A stretch of 64,000 nucleotides of DNA. It comes from Cereibacter ovatus. Its GTDB lineage: Bacteria > Pseudomonadota > Alphaproteobacteria > Rhodobacterales > Rhodobacteraceae. The notes under the pieces were generated by a model. That model was given only the letters and a program-made list of their open reading frames with translations, searched no databases and was not told where the DNA came from. A program made the position numbers and the translations under genes. Numbering within the stretch: the stretch's first letter is position 1; every line of letters starts with the position of its first letter. Where the stretch lies: assembly GCF_900207575.1 (NCBI RefSeq), contig NZ_OAOQ01000008.1, positions 62,001 through 126,000 on the forward strand. Reading direction: 5' to 3'. Shown here piece after piece: positions 16,550 to 25,452 of the stretch.

Positions 16550-17437
16550 TCACCGCGGGCGGTAGCCGGTTTTCAGCCAGACCCAATCGGGCCAGTCGGC
16601 CCCCCGCGCCCGGCGCCTGCGGTCTTCGGCCAAAGCCAGAACCGCCAGCGGAACAAGCCGGCCCAACCCGTCGCCCAGCCAGACCAGCGCCCGGTCAAGC
16701 GGCGACAGGCGCTGCGTGCCGGACTGCTTGTGGCTGGTGTTGGGGCTATAGGCGCTGACCAGCCGTTCGGGCGGCACCGCCAGACCCAGGAACTGCACCA
16801 GACGGCGCTGCCCGCTTGCCGGATGCGCCGTCAGCTCTTCATAGCGCAGAAGCAGCGCCCGCCCCTGTGCCCGCGCAGCAAAGCGCCGCATGTGTCTGGC
16901 GTAAAGCGCATTGACAAGCGCGCCGCGCAGGATGTCGGCCGCCCGCTTCAGCCCGCGCGACGGGCTGCGCCCATAGCCGACCAACCGCGAGGCGACCAGT
17001 GTCGCGCTTGCGCGCATGACGCAGACAAAGCGCGCCTCGGGGAAGCGCATGGCCAGATCATCGGCCAGAAGCGTGTGGTGGGGCGATTTCTCCAGCCAGT
17101 GCGTGCAGCCGTCGCGGTCGGCCACAGCATCCATCACCGCAGCGAAGACCCCGGCGGGGTCCGTCGCTTGCGCCACCATCGCGTCAAGCGAGGCCCGCGG
17201 CAGCCCGGTCAAAAGGAAATAATCCGACGCCGCAAAGGCATCCAGAAACCGGCCGCGCGCCTGTGGATCGTCGAAGGGGCCGAACAGGCGGGCGAAGTGC
17301 GAAAAGAAGATGCTTTCATGCACGCCTTGATGTTCAGGCGCGGCAACCGCGGCAACCGCGCCCGATCCGGCCAGCATGTTGGCCACCCAGGTTGTCCCGG
17401 ACCGCTGCAACCCAAGCACAAAGACCGGCACCGCCAT
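16550..17437 (-). CDS. PAPS-dependent sulfotransferase
   Basis: 295 residues. The N-terminal VLGLQRSGTTWVANML (residues 7-22) is the 5'-phosphosulfate-binding P-loop of the sulfotransferase family. A downstream FVCVMRASATLVASR corresponds to the 3'-phosphate-binding strand and helix. It would move sulfate from PAPS to a hydroxyl of the polymer or its lipid-linked precursor. It is the last gene of the minus-strand EPS operon, 3 bp after the GT2 gene. An acceptor other than polysaccharide cannot be excluded. Confidence 0.8.
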   Translation of the reverse strand: MAVPVFVLGLQRSGTTWVANMLAGSGAVAAVAAPEHQGVHESIFFSHFARLFGPFDDPQARGRFLDAFAASDYFLLTGLPRASLDAMVAQATDPAGVFAAVMDAVADRDGCTHWLEKSPHHTLLADDLAMRFPEARFVCVMRASATLVASRLVGYGRSPSRGLKRAADILRGALVNALYARHMRRFAARAQGRALLLRYEELTAHPASGQRRLVQFLGLAVPPERLVSAYSPNTSHKQSGTQRLSPLDRALVWLGDGLGRLVPLAVLALAEDRRRRARGADWPDWVWLKTGYRPR

Positions 17438-17440
17438 ACC

Positions 17441-18595
17441 TTAGGCCTCCGTCTCGCGTGAGGGGGTCCAGAGCGTGCTTTTGCGCCCGGCGGCATAGCG
17501 CGCAAAGCCTGCGGCCATCGCGACATGGGCCAGCACGAAGAACGCGGCGATCCCCGCGGGCTTGAACCGGCGCAGCCGCGGATCAGCCAGCGCGGCCAGC
17601 GCCAGCGCATAAAAGCCAAGCTGGCACAGCCCGGTCAGGACATAGACCCAGCCGTTTGCCAACAGCGCCAGATTGGTCAGCAAAAGCACCACCAGAAACA
17701 GCGGGTTCAGCCGCCGGATCAGTTTGTGCGACACAAGTTGCCAGGCATACCAGCCGTGCCGGAACGGGTTCATCAGGCCGGTCCATGCCATCATCGCCCG
17801 CCAGCTGAGTTCGGCCGAGCGGATGCGGCGGCGCATTTCGCTTTCGACGCTTTCGGTCACGATTTCGGTGGTGCAGGCCAGCGGTTCAAAGACAAGGCGC
17901 TTGCCCTCGGCCACGGCCTGGACCGAGATCACGAAATCGTCCGCCGAGCCCGGCTCGGGGGCGGTCACAAGCTCGCGACGCATGGCGTAGACCGATCCCT
18001 GTGCCGATACGGTGCCGCCCAGCCGCGATTCAGCCCGCTTCAGCGCCTGATCGTATCGCCAGAACAGCCCCTCGGAGAAGCCAAGCCCGCCCTTGCCGGT
18101 CCCCGCGCCTTTCACCGTGATCTGGCCGCAGACGCCGCCGACCTCGGGATCAGCGAAATGGCGCAGCAGTGCTGTCAGCGTGCCGTCGGCCAGAATGGCA
18201 TTGGCATCCGAGAACACCACCACATCGCCGCTGCACCGTTCAAGCCCCAGCCGCAAGGCCGCCGCCTTGCCGACGCGGCCGGGATCAAGAACCGTGATCC
18301 GCGGGTCACCGATCGCGCGGGCCACATCCGCGGTGCCGTCGGTCGATCCGTCGGACACCACGACGATCTGAACCTCCGCGCCGCCCGCATCCAGCGCCAG
18401 CGTGTTGCGCAGCTTTTCGTCGATCACCGCGGCCTCGTTATGGGCGGCGACAAGGAAGCTGACCCGTGGGGGGGCCCATGCCTTCGGCGCGGGTCGGGCA
18501 GGCCGCAGCCGCGACAGAACCAGCAGCACCATGCCGTAGCCGGCAAAGCTGTAGATCAGCGCCAGCGCAGACATCCAGAACAGGGCTTCGATCAC
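17441..18595 (-). CDS. Membrane-bound family 2 glycosyltransferase
   Basis: 384 residues. One N-terminal membrane helix comes first, then a GT-A domain with VSFLVAAHNE, VVSDGSTDGT and the DxD-like FSDANAI, and a processive-type QAVAEGKRLVFEP segment. Three membrane helices follow at the C-terminus. It resembles inner-membrane GT2 enzymes of EPS synthesis. Start chosen as GTG 18595: it overlaps the upstream stop (GTGA), has GGAGG 7 bases before it and leads straight into the first membrane helix. Longer readings upstream are Arg/Gly-rich and not credible. Confidence 0.85.
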   Translation of the reverse strand: MIEALFWMSALALIYSFAGYGMVLLVLSRLRPARPAPKAWAPPRVSFLVAAHNEAAVIDEKLRNTLALDAGGAEVQIVVVSDGSTDGTADVARAIGDPRITVLDPGRVGKAAALRLGLERCSGDVVVFSDANAILADGTLTALLRHFADPEVGGVCGQITVKGAGTGKGGLGFSEGLFWRYDQALKRAESRLGGTVSAQGSVYAMRRELVTAPEPGSADDFVISVQAVAEGKRLVFEPLACTTEIVTESVESEMRRRIRSAELSWRAMMAWTGLMNPFRHGWYAWQLVSHKLIRRLNPLFLVVLLLTNLALLANGWVYVLTGLCQLGFYALALAALADPRLRRFKPAGIAAFFVLAHVAMAAGFARYAAGRKSTLWTPSRETEA

Positions 18596-19803
18596 CGGGT
18601 TTCCTCCATCAGGGCGACAAGCTGGCGGGCATTGTCCTCGACCACATATTCCGCGGCGACGCGGTCGCGTCCGCGCGCGCCCATCGCCGCTGCCGCGGGC
18701 CAGTCGGCGGCGATGGTGCACAGCGCACGCGCGATTGCCGCCGCATCGCCCGGCGGCACCAGAAGGCCGGTCACCTTGTCCTCGACCAGTTCGGGAATGC
18801 CCGACACCGCGCTGGCGATCACCGGAAGGCTGTGGGCCAGCGCCTCCATGCAGACCACCGGGATGCCTTCGGTCCGGCCCCGTTCCCCGATGACCGAGGG
18901 CACCACCACCACATGCGCCGTGCCCAGATGCCGGGTTACCGCCTCGGCGGGTTGCGGGCCTTCGAACCCGATGCGCCCATCCAGCCCCAGCGCGCGGGCC
19001 TGTGTCGCCAGATCGTCGGCCAGATCGCCGCCGCCCACGATCCGCGCCTGCCAGTCAAGATCCGCGGGCAGGGCGGCAAGCGCATCGATCAGATGGCGCA
19101 CGCCCTTTCGCTGGATCAGCGAGCCGACATAAAGAATGCGGAACGGGCCCTGTCCGGGGGGCTGCGGCCCGCCCGATTGCAGCCTGTCGCGGGTCACCCC
19201 GCAATGAACCAGCCGCAGCTTCCCGGCCGGAAATCCGGGCAGGCGTTGCAGGAATGCGATGTTGTAACGGCTGATGGCGCGAACGAACCCCGCCTCGCGC
19301 GCCTTTTCGGGCAGCAGCGCCTGCGACACGAAGATGTCATGGGCATGTGCCGAAAAGCTGAAGCGCACGCCTGCGACACGCGCGGCGATCATCGCCGCGG
19401 TTGCCGGGTGGCCGGCAAATTCCGCGTGGATATGATCGATCCCCGCGCGCCGGCACCAGCGCCCCAGCGCAAGCGCCTTGGGGATATAGGCCATCACCGC
19501 AAGGCCGCGGGCCGGATCCCCGCGATAGGCGCCGATGACGTCTGCCAGTAGTCGGCCCAGTCGGCGGGGCGCTGTCACCGCCTCAAGCGCCAGCGCACCG
19601 ACCGCCGGGCCAGAGACATAGCCGAAGGTGAAGGCACGGCTGACCAGCCCGCGCATGAAGTCATGGACCATCTCGGATTTGCGGAACCGCTTGATGTGAA
19701 AGATCCGCACCTCATGGCCAAGCCGTTCGTATTCGACCACATTGCGATAGGCGAAGGTCTCGGTAAGTTTCGGAAACTCGCTGACGACGACCAGGATCTT
19801 CAT
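18592..19803 (-). CDS. Family 4 glycosyltransferase (colanic-acid type)
   Basis: 403-residue GT-B enzyme. The N-terminus (VVSEFPKLTETFAYRNV) is typical of the WcaL/AmsK-like GT4 branch. The C-terminal domain has ILYVGSLIQRKGVRHLI and the EX7E region EGIPVVCMEALAHSLPVIAS. It would add a sugar to the lipid-linked repeat unit in the cytoplasm. Both ends overlap neighbours by 4 bp (ATGA with the polymerase gene, GTGA with the GT2 gene), indicating a single tightly coupled operon. Confidence 0.88.
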   Translation of the reverse strand: MKILVVVSEFPKLTETFAYRNVVEYERLGHEVRIFHIKRFRKSEMVHDFMRGLVSRAFTFGYVSGPAVGALALEAVTAPRRLGRLLADVIGAYRGDPARGLAVMAYIPKALALGRWCRRAGIDHIHAEFAGHPATAAMIAARVAGVRFSFSAHAHDIFVSQALLPEKAREAGFVRAISRYNIAFLQRLPGFPAGKLRLVHCGVTRDRLQSGGPQPPGQGPFRILYVGSLIQRKGVRHLIDALAALPADLDWQARIVGGGDLADDLATQARALGLDGRIGFEGPQPAEAVTRHLGTAHVVVVPSVIGERGRTEGIPVVCMEALAHSLPVIASAVSGIPELVEDKVTGLLVPPGDAAAIARALCTIAADWPAAAAMGARGRDRVAAEYVVEDNARQLVALMEETR

Positions 19804-21191
19804 TTCCGTGCAAGTTCCTTCCGGTTTGCGACAAACAGCGCCGTCGAGAGGCCCGCCAGAAGCCAGGTGTATTTGGTTTCCTCATTCGGCAGGAACAGGC
19901 TGGCCACCAGATAGGCGGCAAAGGCAAACCCCAGCGCAAGCGCCTGAACCCGCATCGCCTCGGAGCAGGGGGTGGCCTGCACGGCGCGCAACTGCCGGAA
20001 ACAGATCACCAGCATGGCAAAGAACGGGAACGCCCCCACCAGCCCGTATTGCACCACCACCGACAGATACATGTTGTGCAGCTCTCGCCCCAGCAGGGTG
20101 CGGCCGGGCAGGTAGCGATAGTCGTTGTCGGTGAAATGATGGACGAAATTGCCGGGTCCGACCCCGAACACCGGATGATGCAGGAACAGGTCGATCCCGA
20201 TCAGGTTATAGGTAAAGCGCCGGCCCAGCGTCGGATCGGCGGCCCCGCCAAACAGCGAGGACAGCCGTTCCCAGTATTCCGCCGGAATGAACGGCAGCGC
20301 CGCCACCCCGACCAGGGCCATGGCCGCGATCGCCAGCGGCAGGTGTTGCCAGCGGCGATAACGCCAGACCAGCACCAGCCCGACAAGGCCATAGGCCAGC
20401 GCCGCCGACCGCGCAAAGGACATCACCACCGCGATCGAGCCGATGCCGGCGATCATCAGCAGGCGCCACCGCCACACCGGGCTTTCCAGCGCGTGAACCA
20501 GCGCAAAGACCACGCCCACCAGCAACATCGAGGCCGCGGTGGTCGGGTTGTAGTCCGACCCCCCGGATGACCGCGCGACGCCTTCGGCGGTGCGGGCGGT
20601 GGTGGCGGCATCCGACTGCGCCACAAGCTGCATCCCCAGCACGAAATCCACCAGCAGGATCAAGGATGAGACCAGCGAGGTGGCCACAAGGATCCACAGC
20701 AGCACCGCCACCTTGCGCGGGGTATCGGCCAGCATCGCCACCAGCAGCAGCAACAGCACCAGACTGAGCATCTTGCGCATCGAGGCCAGCGCCATCACCT
20801 TGTCCTCGGCCCCGGCCATCGAGACGACGGTCAGCATCAGAAAGACGATCGCCAGCACCACGACCGGCTGTTGCAGCATCACCCGCACATGATCGCGCAA
20901 CCGAAGCCCGTTGGCCAGGATCGCAAGCGCGGTGGCCAGCGCCAGCGTCTTGAAGAACGAGAAGGGCAGAAAGCCGAACAGCAGCTTTTCAATCGCATCA
21001 AGCTGCGAAAACGTCGTCAGCACCGCCACGCCCAGGAACGGCTGAACCACAAGCACGATGCCGCCATAAAGCGCAAAGCCCAGCCCCAGCGCCAGCGGCG
21101 CCATCCCCACCGCCCCCGCGACCAGAACCGCCAGCGCCCCTGTCGCCACAAGGACCACCATCGTCAGCGTCACAAGAAGGGCTGCCGTCAC
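19800..21191 (-). CDS. O-antigen ligase/polymerase-like protein (Wzy role)
   Basis: 463 residues, about 11-12 predicted membrane helices. A large periplasmic loop near residues 310-375 contains the Wzy_C/O-antigen-ligase type region (FLHHPVFGVGPGNF, then RELHNMYLSVVVQYG). It probably polymerises the EPS repeat unit at the outer face of the inner membrane. Start set at GTG 21191, which overlaps the deacetylase stop (GTGA) and begins at a hydrophobic helix; the open frame further upstream is antisense-like Arg/Gly sequence inside the deacetylase gene. Confidence 0.8.
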   Translation of the reverse strand: MTAALLVTLTMVVLVATGALAVLVAGAVGMAPLALGLGFALYGGIVLVVQPFLGVAVLTTFSQLDAIEKLLFGFLPFSFFKTLALATALAILANGLRLRDHVRVMLQQPVVVLAIVFLMLTVVSMAGAEDKVMALASMRKMLSLVLLLLLVAMLADTPRKVAVLLWILVATSLVSSLILLVDFVLGMQLVAQSDAATTARTAEGVARSSGGSDYNPTTAASMLLVGVVFALVHALESPVWRWRLLMIAGIGSIAVVMSFARSAALAYGLVGLVLVWRYRRWQHLPLAIAAMALVGVAALPFIPAEYWERLSSLFGGAADPTLGRRFTYNLIGIDLFLHHPVFGVGPGNFVHHFTDNDYRYLPGRTLLGRELHNMYLSVVVQYGLVGAFPFFAMLVICFRQLRAVQATPCSEAMRVQALALGFAFAAYLVASLFLPNEETKYTWLLAGLSTALFVANRKELARK

Positions 21192-22411
21192 GAAACCGCT
21201 CCGTATCCCGGACGACCGAAGCGGCGGCGCCGCGCCATTGCCGCCAGCGCCACCGGCACATGCCAGACCAGCCGGCCCGATGCCGAATGAAGCCGTGCCC
21301 GGAAGGCCAGTCCTTCCAGCCAGAGCGGCCCGCCGCCAAAGGCGCGGTCCTGCACATGAACCCGGCTGAGGATCGTGGGGTCTTCGCCCGCCCGGTTTTC
21401 GCCGGTTCCGCCGGTGACGGCGACAAACCCCGCACGGCGTGCCGCCGCCACGCTGACCGGACAGGATCGGTCGAAGGGCCAGGCAAGGATCGCAGGCGCG
21501 CGGCCCAGGATGGTTTGCAAACCCTGGAAGGTCTGGGTCAGCGCCTGTTGCACGCGCGCGGCATAGGCGGCTTCGTCCTCGGGCGCCCCGTCGCGCCACC
21601 AGCGCCCCGAAAGGGCCGAATCCGATGCGGGCACGGGATCGTTCAGACGCAAGCCCGCCGGCGGCCCGTCCGCCTCGAACCACCGCGCCTTGTTGGCCCG
21701 GTCATTGGCCCAGGCCAGCGGCGCATGACGGCGCCAGTTCCCGGCGGTCAGCCGGTCGACGACCTCGCCCGATACGGGCACGCGGGCATGGTCCAGACCA
21801 TGCGCCTCGATGCTGAACAGCGGATCGGCATCCATCGCGCGCAGCTCGGCCGCGGTCATGTAGCCGGTCCAGGTGGCGGGCCCCTGTGCCGCGGCGCCGG
21901 TCCGAAGCGCCTCTCCGGGTTCGATGAAATCCAGCGAGACGAAAAAGCTGGCCGGCATGGCGAATTCGCGCAGGATCGGTGCGGCGAACAGGAAATTGTC
22001 CAGATACCCATCGTCGAAGTGGATGACCGCCGTCCGATCGGGAATGGTCTTGCCCTGACGGCGGGCCGCGACCAGATCGGTCGTGGGGATCACCGTCCAG
22101 CCGCCACGCCTGAGAATTTCAAGATGGCGCCGGAAGGTTTCGGGCCGGACGCTGGTATTTTCCGCCCACGGCAGCCAGCGCGCATCGGGCGAGACGCTGT
22201 GATAGACAAGGATGGGCACCGCACCCGGCCGGTGCAGGATCGCCGCCGCCCCGGCAAGGCCGGCGCCCGCGATCGCAATGGCGACAAGCCCCAGCCAGGA
22301 CGGCGCCACCACCGCCCAGAGACCCGCCGCCGCAAGGCCGGCGACCGCCACCCCGGCCGCCGTCAGAAAGGCGCGTCGCCGTATCCGTCTGCGGTCGGGG
22401 GCGCGCGTCAT
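21188..22411 (-). CDS. Polysaccharide deacetylase family protein
   Basis: 407 residues. Two hydrophobic helices (about 13-35 and 38-58) anchor it at the membrane. A CE4/NodB-type domain follows with PILVYHSV, the metal-binding HFDDGYLDN and, further on, EAHGLDH. The domain has long inserts after the HGLDH motif and ends in a WPFD-like strand typical of the PgaB-like branch. It would remove N-acetyl groups from the growing or exported polymer in the periplasm. Overlaps both neighbours by 4 bp. Confidence 0.8.
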   Translation of the reverse strand: MTRAPDRRRIRRRAFLTAAGVAVAGLAAAGLWAVVAPSWLGLVAIAIAGAGLAGAAAILHRPGAVPILVYHSVSPDARWLPWAENTSVRPETFRRHLEILRRGGWTVIPTTDLVAARRQGKTIPDRTAVIHFDDGYLDNFLFAAPILREFAMPASFFVSLDFIEPGEALRTGAAAQGPATWTGYMTAAELRAMDADPLFSIEAHGLDHARVPVSGEVVDRLTAGNWRRHAPLAWANDRANKARWFEADGPPAGLRLNDPVPASDSALSGRWWRDGAPEDEAAYAARVQQALTQTFQGLQTILGRAPAILAWPFDRSCPVSVAAARRAGFVAVTGGTGENRAGEDPTILSRVHVQDRAFGGGPLWLEGLAFRARLHSASGRLVWHVPVALAAMARRRRFGRPGYGAVS

Positions 22412-24054
22412 AGCAAGACCGCCAGGAAGGGGGGCGCTTCGGGATCGACGGCGATGCCGGCCACGCGCTCGACCTCGATCCGGTCGGCTTCGCCGCAGCT
22501 GACCCCCGCGATGATCGTGCAGCCCCGCCAGGGCGCCCAGTCGCCGATGCGGGCGATTTCGGGCAGGGCCACGACCTTGGTCAGCGCGCCGCCGTCGGCG
22601 GCAAACGGATCGACCAGTCTGACCGCGGCCTCGACCACCGCATGCAGCCCGGCGATCTGCTCGGCCGAGCCAAGCGCCGTGACCGCGATCTTGCCGCCCT
22701 GCGGCCGTTTCCGGCCCTCGGTCACAAGCCGTCGGGCCATCACCTCGGCAAAATCCGACAGGGCGCGGCCCGGTGTGTCGCCGTTGCGAAGGAACGCCTG
22801 CGCCTGCGCCACCAGCGCGCGCGACACCGATGGCAATGCCCGCGGCCCGACGATCTGGCGCAGACCTTCGCCGGTGCGCACCCGGTCGTCCAGCACATCC
22901 AGCAGGGCGATGGGGGCCAGCGCAAGGATCGCGCCAAGGACCGTGCCGACCACGGTATTGACAAGCACCTTCGGGAAGGCCGGATAAACGGGCACCTGCG
23001 CCGCGCTGATGACGCCCACCTGGTTCATCCGCGCTTCCCGCGCCAGCTGGGTTTTCAGCTTGCGGTCCTGGAGTTCGGCAAGATCGGTTTCGGCCTCGCG
23101 GATGCGCAGGGCGATCTCGCCCAGTCTGGTCTCGGTCTGTTCAAGTGCCTGAAGCGCGGTCTCGGTTTTCTTCAGCGCCTCGGCGCTGCGAATGACCAGG
23201 GCTTCGGCGGTGGCCAGGTCGGCGCTGATCGTGGCCGCGGCGCCCGCATCGGCGCTGCCCGGCCGCACCAGCCGGTCTCGCAACCGCGCGACCTGCCGCC
23301 GTGCATCGGCCAGCGCCTTGTCCGCCTCGGCGCGGGACGCCATCAGGATCACGCGGCCAGCCTCGACGCTTTTGTAGCCAAGCTGGCGTTCAAGCTGCCG
23401 CCGCGCGGCACTGTTGCTTTCCAGTTGGGCTTCCGTGGCGGTCAGCAGCCGCGACAGCGCCGCATCCACCGCGGCGGCATCTTCCGCGAATTCGTGGCTT
23501 GCGGTTTCCATATAGGCCCGCGCAAGGGCATTGGCGGCACGGGCCGCCATTTCGGGAATGTCGTAGGTGATTTCCAGCAGCAGGATATACGAGCCCTCGA
23601 CCATCTCGACATCGGTGGCCGACATCAGATCGTTCAGCCATTGGTCGCGTTCGGTCGGCGGCTGGAAATAACCGTAGTTCAGGATCGTCCATGTCTGCCA
23701 GATCGCGGACTTCAGCTTGTCAAAGGCGGTCGGCGGGTCCGAGGGCAGGTTGCCGCCGCTTTCCTCGATCAGGATGTCCAGCGCCCTTTCGGCCACGCGG
23801 CGGCTTAGAAGACGCTCGATATGGGTCTGGGTGATGATCGTGGCGGGGCTGAACTGCGTCACGCCCATGAAGGCGCTGTTGAACATCAGCGCCTCTTCCG
23901 AGGGCTGCATGTTCAGTGTGACGGTGCTTTTGTAAAGCGGCATGGTGTTCAGCAACACGATGCTGAGCAGGCAGGCCAGGACGCCGGTTCCAAGCGCGCC
24001 GGCAAGTATCACCAACCGGAAATGGCGCAGTAGGTCGAGATAGTGCTTCAGCAT
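22408..24054 (-). CDS. Wzz-type chain-length / polysaccharide co-polymerase without a functional kinase
   Basis: 548 residues. A first membrane helix (about 15-37) starts the Wzz domain, then long coiled coils (about 190-340), then a second helix after a PVYPAFPKVLVN segment. This is the PCP-2a layout. After it, where BY-kinases have Walker motifs, there is only GKIAVTALGSAEQIAG: strand-like sequence aligned with a P-loop but lacking the GKS/T residues, and no Tyr cluster. So it looks like a co-polymerase carrying a degenerate kinase domain. It should set EPS chain length and couple to the export protein encoded two genes upstream. Confidence 0.8.
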   Translation of the reverse strand: MLKHYLDLLRHFRLVILAGALGTGVLACLLSIVLLNTMPLYKSTVTLNMQPSEEALMFNSAFMGVTQFSPATIITQTHIERLLSRRVAERALDILIEESGGNLPSDPPTAFDKLKSAIWQTWTILNYGYFQPPTERDQWLNDLMSATDVEMVEGSYILLLEITYDIPEMAARAANALARAYMETASHEFAEDAAAVDAALSRLLTATEAQLESNSAARRQLERQLGYKSVEAGRVILMASRAEADKALADARRQVARLRDRLVRPGSADAGAAATISADLATAEALVIRSAEALKKTETALQALEQTETRLGEIALRIREAETDLAELQDRKLKTQLAREARMNQVGVISAAQVPVYPAFPKVLVNTVVGTVLGAILALAPIALLDVLDDRVRTGEGLRQIVGPRALPSVSRALVAQAQAFLRNGDTPGRALSDFAEVMARRLVTEGRKRPQGGKIAVTALGSAEQIAGLHAVVEAAVRLVDPFAADGGALTKVVALPEIARIGDWAPWRGCTIIAGVSCGEADRIEVERVAGIAVDPEAPPFLAVLL

Positions 24055-24093
24055 GGCGCGGCGGACCTTGTGGGAAACGGTATCGGTTCGGGT

Positions 24094-25452
24094 TCAGCGG
24101 GACAGCAGGGAAGACAGGTCATGGCCGGCAACCGTCAGCGCCTCGGGATCGCAGCGGCCCGGATCGCGGCTGAGCGCGCCGGTCCCGGCATCGGCCAGAC
24201 AATAGGCTTGCGCCCCGGTCTGTGCGGCAAAGGCCCGGACGGCCGCGGCGCCACCCCCCCAGCCGATCCGCACGACATCGCCCGCAGTGCGGCGCAACTC
24301 GAACAAAGCGGGGCCGGCGGCGCGCACGGTGGTATCGGCCGCCAGCAGCCGCGACAGCATCCGATAGGCATAGACGCCCGGCTTGGGCTTTGCGCGCTCG
24401 GTGTAAAGTGCGGTATGGCGGTTGCCGAAGGTCGTGTCGCGCCCTTCGCCCAGCCGATACCACAGGCAGAACTGCCCGCCCGCGGCAAGCACGCCAAGGT
24501 TGCGATCGACCACGGCGATAAAGTGGCCCTCGGGCGTATAGCGGTCGCCATAGTCCAGCGAGGGGCCCCCACATTCCGCCGAAAGCACCGGCCGCCCGGT
24601 CATCGACCCGATCATGGCGATGCGGGCGGCGTCGCGGCTTTCGGGGCCATAAAGGTGAACATCGGCGATGTCATAGGGGCTTTGGCGCAAGACCGGCAGA
24701 ACATCGCGGTCGATGATCCGGGCGATCTCGGCGCCCCGCATGTCCGATGGCGACAGCACGGTTTCAGACCGCTCATTCCATTTCTGGCGAACCGTGAACT
24801 GCTGTCCGCCGCGCGCCACCAGCAGAACATCCAGATTGAACGCCGCGATGCCGCCCAGCACGAAGATCGCCCTTGGGTCGACCGCCTTCACCGCATCATG
24901 GGTGCGGCGGATGTAGTCGATCAGCTCATCCGTGGTTCCGACCCACCCGCCCGACTTGTTCTTGTCGCTGATCCATTCGTTTGCCGCCTGCCAGTAGCGC
25001 ACCCGCCGGTGCAGTCCGGGCGCATCGGCGTGGCCATCGCCGTCATAGCGTTCGACCACGGCGCGAACGAAACGCTCCCAGTCGGCGGGATTGTTGGGGC
25101 GGGCGTTCTTGACGCCGCGGGTTTCCGGCACGGTGCCCCAGTCGGCGGTGGATTCAAACGTAAGGAACGGCTCGATCCCGTAAGCCTGCAAGCCCACCAC
25201 CCGACTGTCGAGCCCCGACCAGTCGAACCGGCCGGGGGCTGGCTCGACCCGGTCCCAGGCCACCGACAGCCGAACCACGCCGATTCCGGCCTGCGCGATG
25301 GCGGAATAATGCTTGGGATTGCTGCCCGGAAACGCCAGCCCAAGCCGCGGATTCGGAGAGGCCACCACCTGCGACAGATCGATCGTATCCGCCGTCGCAC
25401 CCCCCGCTGACAGGGTGACAAGCGCCGCCGCCACAAGACTGCGCAGCCTCAT
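24094..25452 (-). CDS. PslG-like periplasmic glycoside hydrolase (paralogue of the gene at 9312-11279)
   Basis: 452 residues with a signal peptide (about 1-22, cleavage near ATA-DTI). The TIM barrel has acid/base N158-E159 in QAANEW and nucleophile E293 in SAECGG. It shares many motifs in the same order with the larger hydrolase at the other end of the locus (LGLAFP, WSGLDSR, GI.P.LTF, SGGW, AVKA.DP, VHLYG). Context inside the export/polymerase operon points to trimming or releasing polymer in the periplasm, as PslG does in Psl production. Its start overlaps the export-protein stop by 4 bp. Confidence 0.82.
   Translation of the reverse strand: MRLRSLVAAALVTLSAGGATADTIDLSQVVASPNPRLGLAFPGSNPKHYSAIAQAGIGVVRLSVAWDRVEPAPGRFDWSGLDSRVVGLQAYGIEPFLTFESTADWGTVPETRGVKNARPNNPADWERFVRAVVERYDGDGHADAPGLHRRVRYWQAANEWISDKNKSGGWVGTTDELIDYIRRTHDAVKAVDPRAIFVLGGIAAFNLDVLLVARGGQQFTVRQKWNERSETVLSPSDMRGAEIARIIDRDVLPVLRQSPYDIADVHLYGPESRDAARIAMIGSMTGRPVLSAECGGPSLDYGDRYTPEGHFIAVVDRNLGVLAAGGQFCLWYRLGEGRDTTFGNRHTALYTERAKPKPGVYAYRMLSRLLAADTTVRAAGPALFELRRTAGDVVRIGWGGGAAAVRAFAAQTGAQAYCLADAGTGALSRDPGRCDPEALTVAGHDLSSLLSR

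Noticed and set aside
23400-24054. Wzz-type protein as a full BY-kinase (Wzc)
   Set aside because: No Walker A GK[ST] or Tyr cluster is visible in the C-terminal part, so it is called a co-polymerase only.
24043-25410. A 455-codon plus-strand frame opposite the second hydrolase
   Set aside because: Antisense shadow; the minus-strand gene has a signal peptide, active-site motifs and 4-bp operon overlap.
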